Positions 25,029 through 33,347 of a stretch of DNA of 64,000 nucleotides are shown in pieces (the stretch's first letter is position 1; each line of letters begins with the position of its first letter). This stretch comes from Rufibacter ruber. GTDB lineage: Bacteria; Bacteroidota; Bacteroidia; Cytophagales; Hymenobacteraceae. The notes beneath the pieces are model-generated. The model saw only the letters and a list, made by a program, of their open reading frames with translations, did no database searches and had not been told where the DNA came from. The position numbers were made by a program, and so were the translations under genes. Location: NCBI RefSeq assembly GCF_001647275.1, contig NZ_LRMM01000011.1:1-64000 (forward strand), written 5' to 3'.

Positions 25029-27467
25029 TCACTTCCATTCCACCTTCGGGAAGCGGGCTTTTAAAGAGCCGCGCATCAACCTGTATTCTTCCTGCCAGAA
25101 ATAGCGCAAACTGGTCACCACTTTCAAGGGCTTCAAGTCTGGGGAGAGCAAATGCAGGGCCACGCCTACGTCGCCACCGTCAACGGTGGGGTGGTTTTCC
25201 CACGCAAAGATGTCTTGCAAGCGTACTTCCAACACCGGCGGCTGCGCGTTCTCTGGGTAGTAAAGTTCCACCGCGTGGCCGTCTGGCAAGGTAAGCGTGG
25301 CGGGGGCCAGCTCGTCCAGCCGTTCGCGTTGCTCCCGGGTGAGCATGTTCTGGAGCAGGGGCAGCAGGTCAATGTCCAGCAGGTCCTGGCCAATCTGCAC
25401 GTCTTCCAGGTGATAGGCCAGCCACTCGTTACAGGTGAGCAAAAGGGTAGAAGTACTGATATCAGGGAAGCCTTCGGTGGGGTGCCATTTTCTTAGGCAG
25501 AGCACGCGGTTCTGGAACTGCTTCACGGCATCCGAGAAATTAAGCCAATCTTCGCCTTCGCGTTGGATGGTCTCGCAGATGGCGGGGATCAGGAAGCGTT
25601 CGTCGGGCTCGGGGAGGGGTTTGCTCTGGAGCACGATGTTGCCTATGCGCAGGTCGCGGGAGGCCGTTAATTCTCCTTCCTCGGGGTCCCAGGAGACCAC
25701 ATCTTTCTGCTTCACCAGCGGGGCCAGGTCTTTGGGGTTGAGCGGCGAGGCCAGGAAAATGCGGCCCACGCCTTCGCCACCGGCGTGCAGATGCGCGATG
25801 GCCAGCCATGGGTCATGGGCCAGGTCGTCGCGGTGGCCGGCACTGGCGTACTTGCCGTTGGCGAGCTGGAACTGGGCGTTATTGCCGGGGCGGGCGCAGG
25901 CAATGCGCTCGGGGTAGCAGTTGGCCAGCAGGAAACCCGTTTCATAGGGGTCCACGGCGGTGTTTTCAGGTTCAATCTGGAACATCCGCCGGTAAGAGGC
26001 GGCAATCTTGTCAATCTTGGCGAAGCGTTTCTGGTGCAGTTTCTCTTGGCGGGTACGCCGCAAGGCCTCTAGGCGGAGGTTCAGGTCTATACCGGCTTCG
26101 CGGGGCAGCGGGTCGCGTTCTTCCAGCAGGGCGGCAATGTCGGTGGCCAGAGCCAGCTGACCGGTTTCCTGGGCGGCCAGCAGCATGTGGGCCAGGCGCG
26201 GGTGCGTGGGCAGGGCGTGCATGGTGCGGCCGTGCTCGGTGATGCGCCCGTTTTCCAGGGCGTTGAGCTGGTGCAGGGTTTCCTGGGCGTGCAGCAGGGC
26301 GGCTTTGGGCGGCGGCGTGAGCCAAGTAAGCGCCCTAATATCGGTGATGCCCCAGGCGGCCATGTCCAGCACCAGCGGGGCCAGGTCGGCTTCCTGAATC
26401 TCGGGGGTGCGGTGCGGGGCCAGGCGGGCGTGCAGGTTCTCGGTCCAGAGGCGGTAACAGGTGCCGGGGCCTAAGCGCCCGGCCCGACCGGCGCGTTGGT
26501 CGGCGGCGTCTTTGGAGATGCGCACCGTCTCCAGGCGGCTGAGGCCGGTGGCGGGGTCAAACCGCTGGGTTTTGGCAAAGCCGGTATCTACCACCACGGT
26601 CACGCCCTCAATGGTGAGGCTGGTCTCCGCAATGGAGGTAGCCAGCACCACTTTGCGTTTGCCGTTGCGGTCGGGCATGATGGCGGCGTACTGCTTGCCG
26701 GGGGGCAGCATGCCGTACAGCGGGTGAATGGCCACGTCGCGCAGGCCGCGCCGCAGCAGGGCTTCTACTTTTCTGATGTCCTGTTCGCCGGGCAGAAACA
26801 CCAGCATATCGCCTTCTTTCTCTTGCAGGGCCTGGCGCACGGCGCGGTCGGTCATTTCGTGGAGCAGTTGGGCATCGGTCTCGCCGGCGTACTGCACGTC
26901 TATGGGGTATTGCCGGCCCTCGCTCACCACGGCGGGGGCGTTGAGCAGGCGGGTGAGCTGGGGCATGTTGAGGGTGGCGCTCATGACCAGAAGGCGCAGG
27001 TCGGGGCGCTGGGTAGCCTGTGCTTCGCGGGCGAGGGCCATGGCCACATCGGCGTGGATGCTGCGCTCATGAAACTCGTCAAAAATAACCAGCCCCACGC
27101 CCTTGAGCGCGTTGTCTGAGTGCAACATGCGGGTGAGAATGCCCTCGGTGACTACTTCCAGGCGGGTCTTCTCTGAGATGCGGTTCTCAAACCGGATGCG
27201 GTAGCCCACGGTCTGGCCCACTTCTTCGCCCAGCAGTTGCGCCAGCCGCTCGGCAATGGTGCGGGCCGCCAACCGGCGGGGTTCCAGCATGATGATTTTC
27301 TGCCCCTTCAGCCAGGCCTCGTCTAAGAGGGCCAGCGGCAACAAGGTACTCTTGCCCGCCCCCGGAGGTGCGTTCACAATCAGCGTGTTCTGGGCAGCGA
27401 GGTGTTCCCGCACGGAAGGGATAATCTCCCGAACGGGCAGGTCTATGGTAAATGGGTTGAAAGGCAA
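25029..27467 (-). CDS. hrpB: ATP-dependent helicase HrpB, copy 2
   Basis: 812 residues, intact. Walker A APPGAGKST at 33-41, LEPRRLAARTIAERL, DEFH at 130-133, MSATLN, then SIAETSLTIEGVTVVVDTG and DQRAGRAGRLGPG, and a full HrpB C-terminal domain ending in WQEEYRLMRGSLKARFPKVEW. Paralogous to 47-2592; both share motif order and C-terminal layout but differ widely, so this is an old duplication or separate acquisition. GC-rich like the core genome. The first 216 bases of its 5' end are repeated at 28375-28590 on the far side of a toxin-antitoxin pair. Confidence 0.95.
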   Translation of the reverse strand: MPFNPFTIDLPVREIIPSVREHLAAQNTLIVNAPPGAGKSTLLPLALLDEAWLKGQKIIMLEPRRLAARTIAERLAQLLGEEVGQTVGYRIRFENRISEKTRLEVVTEGILTRMLHSDNALKGVGLVIFDEFHERSIHADVAMALAREAQATQRPDLRLLVMSATLNMPQLTRLLNAPAVVSEGRQYPIDVQYAGETDAQLLHEMTDRAVRQALQEKEGDMLVFLPGEQDIRKVEALLRRGLRDVAIHPLYGMLPPGKQYAAIMPDRNGKRKVVLATSIAETSLTIEGVTVVVDTGFAKTQRFDPATGLSRLETVRISKDAADQRAGRAGRLGPGTCYRLWTENLHARLAPHRTPEIQEADLAPLVLDMAAWGITDIRALTWLTPPPKAALLHAQETLHQLNALENGRITEHGRTMHALPTHPRLAHMLLAAQETGQLALATDIAALLEERDPLPREAGIDLNLRLEALRRTRQEKLHQKRFAKIDKIAASYRRMFQIEPENTAVDPYETGFLLANCYPERIACARPGNNAQFQLANGKYASAGHRDDLAHDPWLAIAHLHAGGEGVGRIFLASPLNPKDLAPLVKQKDVVSWDPEEGELTASRDLRIGNIVLQSKPLPEPDERFLIPAICETIQREGEDWLNFSDAVKQFQNRVLCLRKWHPTEGFPDISTSTLLLTCNEWLAYHLEDVQIGQDLLDIDLLPLLQNMLTREQRERLDELAPATLTLPDGHAVELYYPENAQPPVLEVRLQDIFAWENHPTVDGGDVGVALHLLSPDLKPLKVVTSLRYFWQEEYRLMRGSLKARFPKVEWK

Positions 27468-27575
27468 GGGAGGGAGAATTAGGAATTAAGAATTAGAAAT
27501 TAGGAATGAGGTGGTAATTGGGTTAAGTACTCAAGGCCCACCGCTTCCTTTAAGGGTAGCGTAAAGGAGAATTGC

Positions 27576-27851
27576 TTATCTGGTGTAGTGGTAGCGGCAT
27601 TGGGCTACCTCACATACTTGATTCATTCCTCTTTCTCCCACAATACGGTATACCAGGCGGTGTTCCTGGGTGATTCTTCTGGACCAAAATCCTTTAAGGC
27701 CATGCTTCAATGCTTCAGGTTTGCCAATTCCTTCAAAGGGAGTGCGTTGAATCACCTTTAAAAGGTCATTGATTTTGGTCACCATGCCTGGGTCTGTGCT
27801 TTGCCAATACAGGTATTCTTCCCAGGCTTGCGCGGAAAAAGTAATGTTCAT
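27576..27851 (-). CDS. yoeB: Txe/YoeB family toxin (mRNA interferase)
   Basis: 91 residues of RelE/YoeB fold; the family cleaves mRNA at the ribosomal A site. Family pattern: N-terminal ITFSAQAWEEYLYWQSTDP, middle PFEGIGKPEALKHGLKGFWSRRIT and the end EHRLVYRI...QCRYHY, which retains the Glu, Arg and His/Tyr positions used in catalysis. Start two bases after the antitoxin stop, so one operon. Confidence 0.92.
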   Translation of the reverse strand: MNITFSAQAWEEYLYWQSTDPGMVTKINDLLKVIQRTPFEGIGKPEALKHGLKGFWSRRITQEHRLVYRIVGERGMNQVCEVAQCRYHYTR

Positions 27852-27853
27852 GC

Positions 27854-28132
27854 CTATTCTGCCACTCCTGTTTTTGAATCTGGAAAGGTGAAAGGCACCG
27901 TCTCACCCGCATTCAATTGAGCAATAGAAGTTTGTAGTTTGTTGCGGTTGGCTTGGCTGGAGAGTAGATACTCGGTTTCCTGCAGGGCATTGTATTCTTT
28001 CAAAGAGATCAGCACCACTGCCTCATCATTTTTGTTGTTTCGTGGCACTATGATGGTCTCTCCAGATTGGATGACCTCATCTAAATACGCTTTGATTCTG
28101 TTACGCAGGCTGGTGATGGTAATAGCTTTCAT
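27854..28132 (-). CDS. yefM: YefM/Phd family antitoxin
   Basis: 92 residues. Phd/YefM DNA-binding N-terminus MKAITITSLRNRIKAYLDEV followed by the usual SGETIIVPRNNKNDEAVVLI strand pair and SLKEYNALQETEYLL. The C-terminal half (about 60-92) should wrap the YoeB toxin. Expected to repress its own operon with YoeB; matching TGTACA boxes lie just upstream. Confidence 0.92.
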   Translation of the reverse strand: MKAITITSLRNRIKAYLDEVIQSGETIIVPRNNKNDEAVVLISLKEYNALQETEYLLSSQANRNKLQTSIAQLNAGETVPFTFPDSKTGVAE

Positions 28133-28160
28133 GGCTCCCGTTCTTCAATTGAAAGATAAA

Positions 28161-28205
28161 TGTACGAAAAAAAAGCGTACATTTATATGTACAGAATAAT
28201 GTACA
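28161..28205 (-). promoter_or_regulatory. TGTACA operator of the yefM-yoeB operon
   Basis: Four TGTAC-type hexamers within 45 bases: TGTACG at 28161, CGTACA at 28176, TGTACA at 28188 and TGTACA at 28200. E. coli YefM-YoeB binds TGTACA cores, so this is a likely autoregulatory site. Confidence 0.75.
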
Positions 28206-28374
28206 ATTTAGTTTCTGTGGAAACAGTAAACCCATTGAAGTAGAAGTCTTCAGTATAAGGCCATTTTTGGTGATAATACCCTATAACAGGAATGATGTAC
28301 GAGGACTAAAAACTGATACAATTGCATATTAGAAGCCATTCCCAAAGTCATTTCCTCTGCCTATCTTCTATGGA

Positions 28375-28590
28375 AATGGTGCGGGCGGCCAACCGGCGGG
28401 GTTCCAGCATAATGATTTTCTGCCCCATCCCCCAGGCCTCGTCTAAGAGGGCCAGCGGCAACAGGGTGCTCTTGCCCGCCCCCGGAGGCGCGTTCACAAT
28501 CAGCGTGTTCTGGGCGGCAAGGTGTTCCCGCACGAAAGGGATAATCTCCCGAACGGGTAGGTCTATGGTAAATGGGTTGAATGGCAAGGG
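28375..28590 (-). pseudogene. Duplicated 5' fragment of hrpB
   Basis: 216 bases align without gaps to the start of hrpB copy 2 (27255-27470), with 13 mismatches counted by eye. The fragment encodes the first 71 or so residues, including Walker A APPGAGKST, from ATG at 28587, and then leaves HrpB sequence at AARTIS. Several differences are silent. Same orientation as hrpB, so the toxin-antitoxin pair is bracketed by direct repeats. Confidence 0.9.
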
Positions 28591-28739
28591 TATGAGGGTA
28601 TTTATGACGTGTTTATTTTAGTCAAAGTTAAAGACTAAGTGACAAAAGGGATAAAGTGGTTTCTGATACTTTAACTTTTTGAATTAACAAAAAATAATGT
28701 ACTTTTAAAATGTTTTAATATTTATTAAATTTTACAAAA

Positions 28740-30485
28740 GTGATAAAGAAAGTTGAATTAACTAATTTTAAAAGATTTCAATCAACAATATTTGAATTAA
28801 AGACAAATAGTGTTTCTGTTATAGCAGGAGGGAATAACTCAGGTAAATCTTCAGTCCTGCATTCATTGGCTGTATGGGAGTTTGCAAAACTATATTTGAT
28901 TAATGAGAAAGGAAGTAAATCACTATTGCCAAGCTTTAATGGAGATGGAATAGGTATAAGCTTTGACGACTTTACTCCTATTAATATTCCATCTCTTAAA
29001 TACTTGTGGACAAACTTAAAGCCAATTGCAAGTTATAGTCTTAAAATAAAATGCTATTGGGATTTACCTGAGAAGCCAGATAGATTCCTTGAAATATCAT
29101 TTTCATTAACTCAAGAGCGACTATTTATAAAGCAAACCTCTTCAAATTTGTCTCATGGGGATAAACTTCCTACAATAGCCTATCTGCCTCCATTTGCTGG
29201 TATTAGTGATAGAGAACAATGGTTTTCCCAAGCCGATAGAAAAAAGATGATAGGACGTGGTTTAGCGGGTGCTGTTCTTCGTAATACTATAGTGGAAATG
29301 TTCTTAGTTAATCTATCCAAAAGAAATTCTCTTAAAATAAATAACAAAATTCCACGTGCAAGTTTACGTCAGCTGAAAGCTAGTGATCCTTTCGAAATTT
29401 TAAACACATTGCTTTGTGAAATATTTAATGTAAATCTTTTTCCTCATAATTTTAGCCCGCTCTTTCATAATTATGTGAAGGTTGACCTTGCTAAAGGTAA
29501 ATTTGAAAATGGCCGTTTTAAGCCTTTTCCTTCATATAATAAAAGGGATATTATGGTAGAAGGAAGTGGTTTTTTGCAATGGCTTAGTATTTATACTTTT
29601 GCACTTGATGCAAATATTGACGTTCTTTTGTTAGATGAACCTGATGCACATCTTCACTGCAGTCTCCAAACTTTATTAATTGATAAGTTAGTAAATGTTA
29701 GTGATTTGAGTAATAAGCAAGTTTTATTAACTAGTCATTCAACTGAAATTTTGAAATATGTAAGTACCACAGATATATTGCAGGTAAGGGGGAGTAGGGT
29801 AAGTTATTTAAATCAAGAAAGCCAAAAAGTTGCCTTGATTGGTGGTTTAGGGACTGAGTATTCGCCTATGATAAATAACTTGCAAAGATTTAAAAGGGTT
29901 TTATTTGTTGAAAATACATCTGATGCAGAGTTTTTGAGAATTTGGTGCGAAAAATTAGGCTTAGTTTGGCCGCAAAATTTAGTAATATGGTCTTTTGCGA
30001 ATAAGCATGACCAAAGGAAACAATTATTTCATCATTTAAAGGCTGAAATTCAGGGTTTGATCGGATTAAGTTTAGAAGATAGAGATAATAACCTATACGA
30101 AAATACTAATGCTAGTTTAAATGAGACATATCCTGACTTTGATTCGGATGGTAGCCAATTAAAGTATAGAAGATGGAGAAGATGGGAAATGGAAAATTAT
30201 TTAATTTGTCCTCCAGCTATTTCAAGGCTTGCAAATGTTGAGGAAAGTGATGTTCGAGCGATTATACAGGCCAAAAGTGGGTTTATTATTCCTGAAAATT
30301 ATACTTTGTCTGATAGACAAAATAATACTAAGCCACTTTTTGATATCGCTGGTAAAGAAGTTATAGCTATTCTTGAAAACGAATACAATTTTAATAAAAA
30401 AGAAATTGCATTAGAGATGACCGCCTCTGAGATATTTGAGGATCCTAAAACCTTAATTAATGAGTTAATTCAAATGTGTTTATAA
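28740..30485 (+). CDS. ABC-class ATPase fused to a TOPRIM/DUF4435-like domain, candidate phage-defence protein (PARIS- or OLD-like)
   Basis: 581 residues from a GTG start (MIKKVELTNFKRF). The N-terminal part is an SMC/ABC-type ATPase: Walker A GGNNSGKSS at about 30-38, Walker B plus signature region VLLLDEPDAHLHCSLQ at about 293-308, and the switch His in LLTSHSTEIL. The C-terminal part resembles TOPRIM domains of OLD/DUF4435 type: RVLFVENTSDAEFLRIW (acidic Glu, about 385-401), SLEDRDNN (about 443-450) and RRWEMENYLI (about 479-488). ATPase plus DUF4435 is the composition of PARIS (AriA/AriB), also known as fusions; class 1 OLD nucleases are the alternative. The gene is strikingly AT-rich against its neighbours, stands alone and has no visible partner, all suggesting recent transfer. 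Confidence 0.75.
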   Translation: MIKKVELTNFKRFQSTIFELKTNSVSVIAGGNNSGKSSVLHSLAVWEFAKLYLINEKGSKSLLPSFNGDGIGISFDDFTPINIPSLKYLWTNLKPIASYSLKIKCYWDLPEKPDRFLEISFSLTQERLFIKQTSSNLSHGDKLPTIAYLPPFAGISDREQWFSQADRKKMIGRGLAGAVLRNTIVEMFLVNLSKRNSLKINNKIPRASLRQLKASDPFEILNTLLCEIFNVNLFPHNFSPLFHNYVKVDLAKGKFENGRFKPFPSYNKRDIMVEGSGFLQWLSIYTFALDANIDVLLLDEPDAHLHCSLQTLLIDKLVNVSDLSNKQVLLTSHSTEILKYVSTTDILQVRGSRVSYLNQESQKVALIGGLGTEYSPMINNLQRFKRVLFVENTSDAEFLRIWCEKLGLVWPQNLVIWSFANKHDQRKQLFHHLKAEIQGLIGLSLEDRDNNLYENTNASLNETYPDFDSDGSQLKYRRWRRWEMENYLICPPAISRLANVEESDVRAIIQAKSGFIIPENYTLSDRQNNTKPLFDIAGKEVIAILENEYNFNKKEIALEMTASEIFEDPKTLINELIQMCL

Positions 30486-30593
30486 GGTAAAAGTCAAAAA
30501 CTTTAACCATTAATAAAAAAGTGATTTAAGCGATAATGGATGAGTCACTATCTAAATAATATATAGATATTATTTTAGTACAACATCCTTCGT

Positions 30594-30790
30594 TCACCCC
30601 ACAACCAACCGCTCCTTAAACAGCACATCCCTAATAGATTCCTCTTTCTTGAAGAGCATTTTGGCGAAGGGCATACCGGGTGAATTTTAATGTTCTGTTC
30701 ACGGGCATACACTACAGCCGCCATGACCAAGGCCTTGCCCATGCCTCTCCCCGTGAGGTACAGACTTGATTCTATTCGCAAGCTAACCAT
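30594..30790 (-). pseudogene. Remnant of a small GNAT-like N-acetyltransferase
   Basis: GRGMGKALVMAAVVYAREQN is the acetyl-CoA pyrophosphate loop of the small GNAT (Acetyltransf_CG/YjdJ-type) family. The frame then shifts at about 30669-30671: restoring one C continues as PFAKMLFKKEESIRDVLF to a stop at 30594. The usual N-terminal strands are missing too, so this is truncated as well as frameshifted. Probably non-functional. Confidence 0.65.
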
Positions 30791-30809
30791 TCTGCCACAA
30801 GATTAAAAT

Positions 30810-30849
30810 CCTGTTTTCGGCCTGATTTTGGAAAAAGAAGCCAAAAACG
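30810..30849. repeat. Bipartite CTGTTTT palindrome, copy 16 (decayed)
   Basis: CCTGTTTTCGGCCTGATTTT with a degraded right arm (GAAGCCAAAAACG). Between the Fic gene stop and the GNAT remnant. Confidence 0.65.
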
Positions 30850-30881
30850 TACAGACGTATTTTAGGGAGGTTAGATTTGCT

Positions 30882-32426
30882 CTATTCCTCTGGTTCAAAA
30901 ACCCGCTTATAGCGCGTTTCAATCTCAAGTACTTCTTCTGGCGTTAAGGCGGCAAACTCTTTGGCTTTGGCGCGGGCAGATAAAGTGCCCTGGCCCTGTT
31001 GCAAAAACTGTATTAGCAGGGCTACAGTTTTATCGGGCATCTGGAAACGGTCATCTAGCCAAGCCTTCAGGCGGTCGTATTTCTGGAGGTACGCTACTTC
31101 TTCGGGGATGATGTGCTGAATGGTATAGTCCACGCAATGGAACAGGAATTCCGCTTGCGGGGTGGCGTCAAAGTAGCGGTAATAGTCTATGGTCTCGTTG
31201 AGTACTTCTATGTTATGGTCTGGGGTGGTGCGCCATTGAATGAAATCCAGCAGGGGGTGCGAGTAGGTTTCCAGCACCTGCCGGTACGCGGCCATGTGCT
31301 CCAGAATAGCCGCCGACACCGGAAAGATGATGCCCTGCGGTGTAAAACGCATAGCCGCCAGCAGGTGGTGCAGGAGATAGCGGTGCAGACGGCCGTTGCC
31401 ATCTACAAACGGGTGAATGAACACAAACCCGAAGGCCACTTGCGCGGCCGCCAGTACCGGGTGGTAATGGGCGTTTTCTAAGAGTTGGGCACTTGCCAGT
31501 AGACCTTGCATCAAGGCTGCCAGGTCTTGCCAGCGCGCAGAAATATGGTCGGGCAGGGGCTCGCCGGTGCTTCGGTCATGTTCCCCCACAAACCCGCCGG
31601 CGGTGCGGTAGCCCAGCGCCGTGAACCGGCTGTCGCCAATGACTAACTGTTGCAAGCGCAGGAGTTCGGCTTGGCTTAACGGCCGGGCACCCGCCTGCCC
31701 AATGGCCTGGCCCCACCGCACGGCCCTGGTTTGGGTGGGGCGCTCGCCTTCAATGCTAAACGAGGCCTTGGAATCTTTGAGCAGCAGAAAAGCCGAGGTA
31801 CGCAGCAACACATCTTTGTGCACCCCTTTGAGCGTGCGGCTGATCTTCTCGTCCAGTTTTTCAGCTATGTATTGCTCCAGGGCATTGGTTTTAGAAACCA
31901 ACGGGCAGAAAGCCGGGGTGCCGGGCAGGTTGTTGAGAATACGGTGCCGGGCAGAACGGGTGCCCCCTGCTAACCCGTACTGTAGTTTCTCCTCCAGCAG
32001 CGGCACATAGTTCTTGATGGTTAGGTCTGGGATAGGCAGTTGTTCTTGCAGGAGCCATTCATACAGAAACCAGACTTTGCGCATGTACTGCCCCGTGTAT
32101 TCTTGCTGGATCAGGGCCACCACCTCGGCTGGCCCAAGTTGCCCGAACAGCTTCTTGAAAAACAGCAGGTTGACGCCTTCATACTTCAGGGCAAACGTTA
32201 GATGACCGGCCAAAGAGTCTTGCGGGTGGTAAGCTGGCGGAAAAACGGCCCATTGGGCCTGGCTGTATTTGCGGTTCTTTCTGCTGATGATGGCCAATTT
32301 CACCGGAAGCGGTAACGCCAACCCATAAAATTGAATAAGCGCCCCGTAACCTACCAACATACCCGGCTCCGGCGCGGTACGGCCGTGAAAAACGAGTATT
32401 TCCTGAGAAAATTGGGTAGGAGGCAT
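30882..32426 (-). CDS. Fic family protein (probable AMP transferase)
   Basis: 514 residues. The Fic active-site motif HPFVDGNGRLHRYLL lies near residues 333-347, fitting HxFx(D/E)GNGRxxR. Upstream, KASFSIEGERPT (about 217-228) fits the class II inhibitory helix (S/T)xxxE(G/N), so the enzyme is likely autoinhibited. The N-terminal 200 residues form an unassigned domain, and the C-terminal part contains a winged-helix-like region. Fic enzymes usually AMPylate proteins; the target is unknown. Monocistronic, next to the accessory region. Confidence 0.88.
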   Translation of the reverse strand: MPPTQFSQEILVFHGRTAPEPGMLVGYGALIQFYGLALPLPVKLAIISRKNRKYSQAQWAVFPPAYHPQDSLAGHLTFALKYEGVNLLFFKKLFGQLGPAEVVALIQQEYTGQYMRKVWFLYEWLLQEQLPIPDLTIKNYVPLLEEKLQYGLAGGTRSARHRILNNLPGTPAFCPLVSKTNALEQYIAEKLDEKISRTLKGVHKDVLLRTSAFLLLKDSKASFSIEGERPTQTRAVRWGQAIGQAGARPLSQAELLRLQQLVIGDSRFTALGYRTAGGFVGEHDRSTGEPLPDHISARWQDLAALMQGLLASAQLLENAHYHPVLAAAQVAFGFVFIHPFVDGNGRLHRYLLHHLLAAMRFTPQGIIFPVSAAILEHMAAYRQVLETYSHPLLDFIQWRTTPDHNIEVLNETIDYYRYFDATPQAEFLFHCVDYTIQHIIPEEVAYLQKYDRLKAWLDDRFQMPDKTVALLIQFLQQGQGTLSARAKAKEFAALTPEEVLEIETRYKRVFEPEE

Positions 32427-32592
32427 GGTGCGTTCTTAAAAACAGGTCTGTCAAAGATAGGAAAATCAGGTAGAAGTCAGTAAAGTCAGGTTGAAATAAG
32501 TAAATGCTGTTAAAAACAGGTACGGAATGTCTGTTGAACAGGAGGCAAGCCGTTGCTAGAAAGTTCCACCGTTAAGTTCGTTCTACTTCATT

Positions 32593-32629
32593 CCGTTTTT
32601 CTGTTTTCCAGAAAACAGGCCAAAAACAG
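32593..32629. repeat. Bipartite CTGTTTT palindrome, copy 17
   Basis: CCGTTTTTCTGTTTTCCAG with GAAAACAGGCCAAAAACAG; it ends just before the stop of the next minus-strand gene. Confidence 0.75.
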
Positions 32630-32632
32630 ATG

Positions 32633-33118
32633 TCACCGGTTGGCAGGCGGGTCCTGGTACACCACCGGGCTGCACTGGCTGAACCTGACAGGCGCCTGCA
32701 CTGAAAGGCGGTGCGTTTGAATGAACTGGTGCATGAGCCGCTGGAACTCAGCCTGTTTCTGGGCATCTACTTCCTGCGGGTTCAGGTGAAAGAGGTAGTA
32801 GTCAACAGAACCGTCTGGGCTGAAATAGAAGCGGTTAAAGCAGCGGGTAGGTTTGCCCCAGGTGAAGTTGTTCTGGGCTAGGTGCCGGCCCAGCTCCTGC
32901 AGCAGTTGCTGGTACGCCTGCACCAGCCTTGCCTGGTCGTTGCCCCTGAACACCGCCAGGCTGGAGTCTGCGTGAACCGCACTTTTGTACCGGGCGTCTA
33001 GTTTCTGCATAGAATGGGCCGTACCTTCGGCTTGCTGAAACGAGGAAACCACTTTCTGGGCCTTTGCTACCTGCAGCAGGCCCATCAAAAGGAGGAAGAA
33101 GAAGAATTGCTTTTTCAT
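32633..33118 (-). CDS. Exported protein of unknown function
   Basis: 161 residues. A signal peptide is clear (MKKQFFFFLLLMGLLQVAKA, then QKVV). The mature part begins with a helical region (QQAEGTAHSMQKLDARYKS) and ends in a strand-rich segment containing NRFYFSPDGSVDYYLFHL and two cysteines. No domain named. Monocistronic, between two palindromes. Confidence 0.6.
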   Translation of the reverse strand: MKKQFFFFLLLMGLLQVAKAQKVVSSFQQAEGTAHSMQKLDARYKSAVHADSSLAVFRGNDQARLVQAYQQLLQELGRHLAQNNFTWGKPTRCFNRFYFSPDGSVDYYLFHLNPQEVDAQKQAEFQRLMHQFIQTHRLSVQAPVRFSQCSPVVYQDPPANR

Positions 33119-33190
33119 GGCTCAGGGCTGGTTTTGCCCAAGATAAACATCTTTGTACATTATAACTAATAATTTAGTTGATGCTAGTGT

Positions 33191-33236
33191 TTTCTGTTTC
33201 TGGCCTGTTTTGGCCAAAACAGGCCAGAAACAGAAA
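33191..33236. repeat. Bipartite CTGTTTT palindrome, copy 18 (perfect)
   Basis: 46-bp perfect palindrome with 23-base arms and no loop, centred on TTTTGGCCAAAA. In the gap between the divergent exported-protein genes. Confidence 0.9.
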
Positions 33237-33347
33237 GAGGTTTGGGCTGGGCTACGGTGCGAGGTGTAACTTTTTAGCCAGCTTCCAAGTTTTTAGCATT
33301 GTATTTGCATTCGGCTTGCCGTCTTACTTTTTCCCTCTATCCCTGAA

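Noticed and set aside
28348-28587. 79-codon frame that looks like a HrpB protein
   Set aside because: It covers only the first 71 residues of HrpB and then leaves the family, so it is a duplicated fragment, not a gene.
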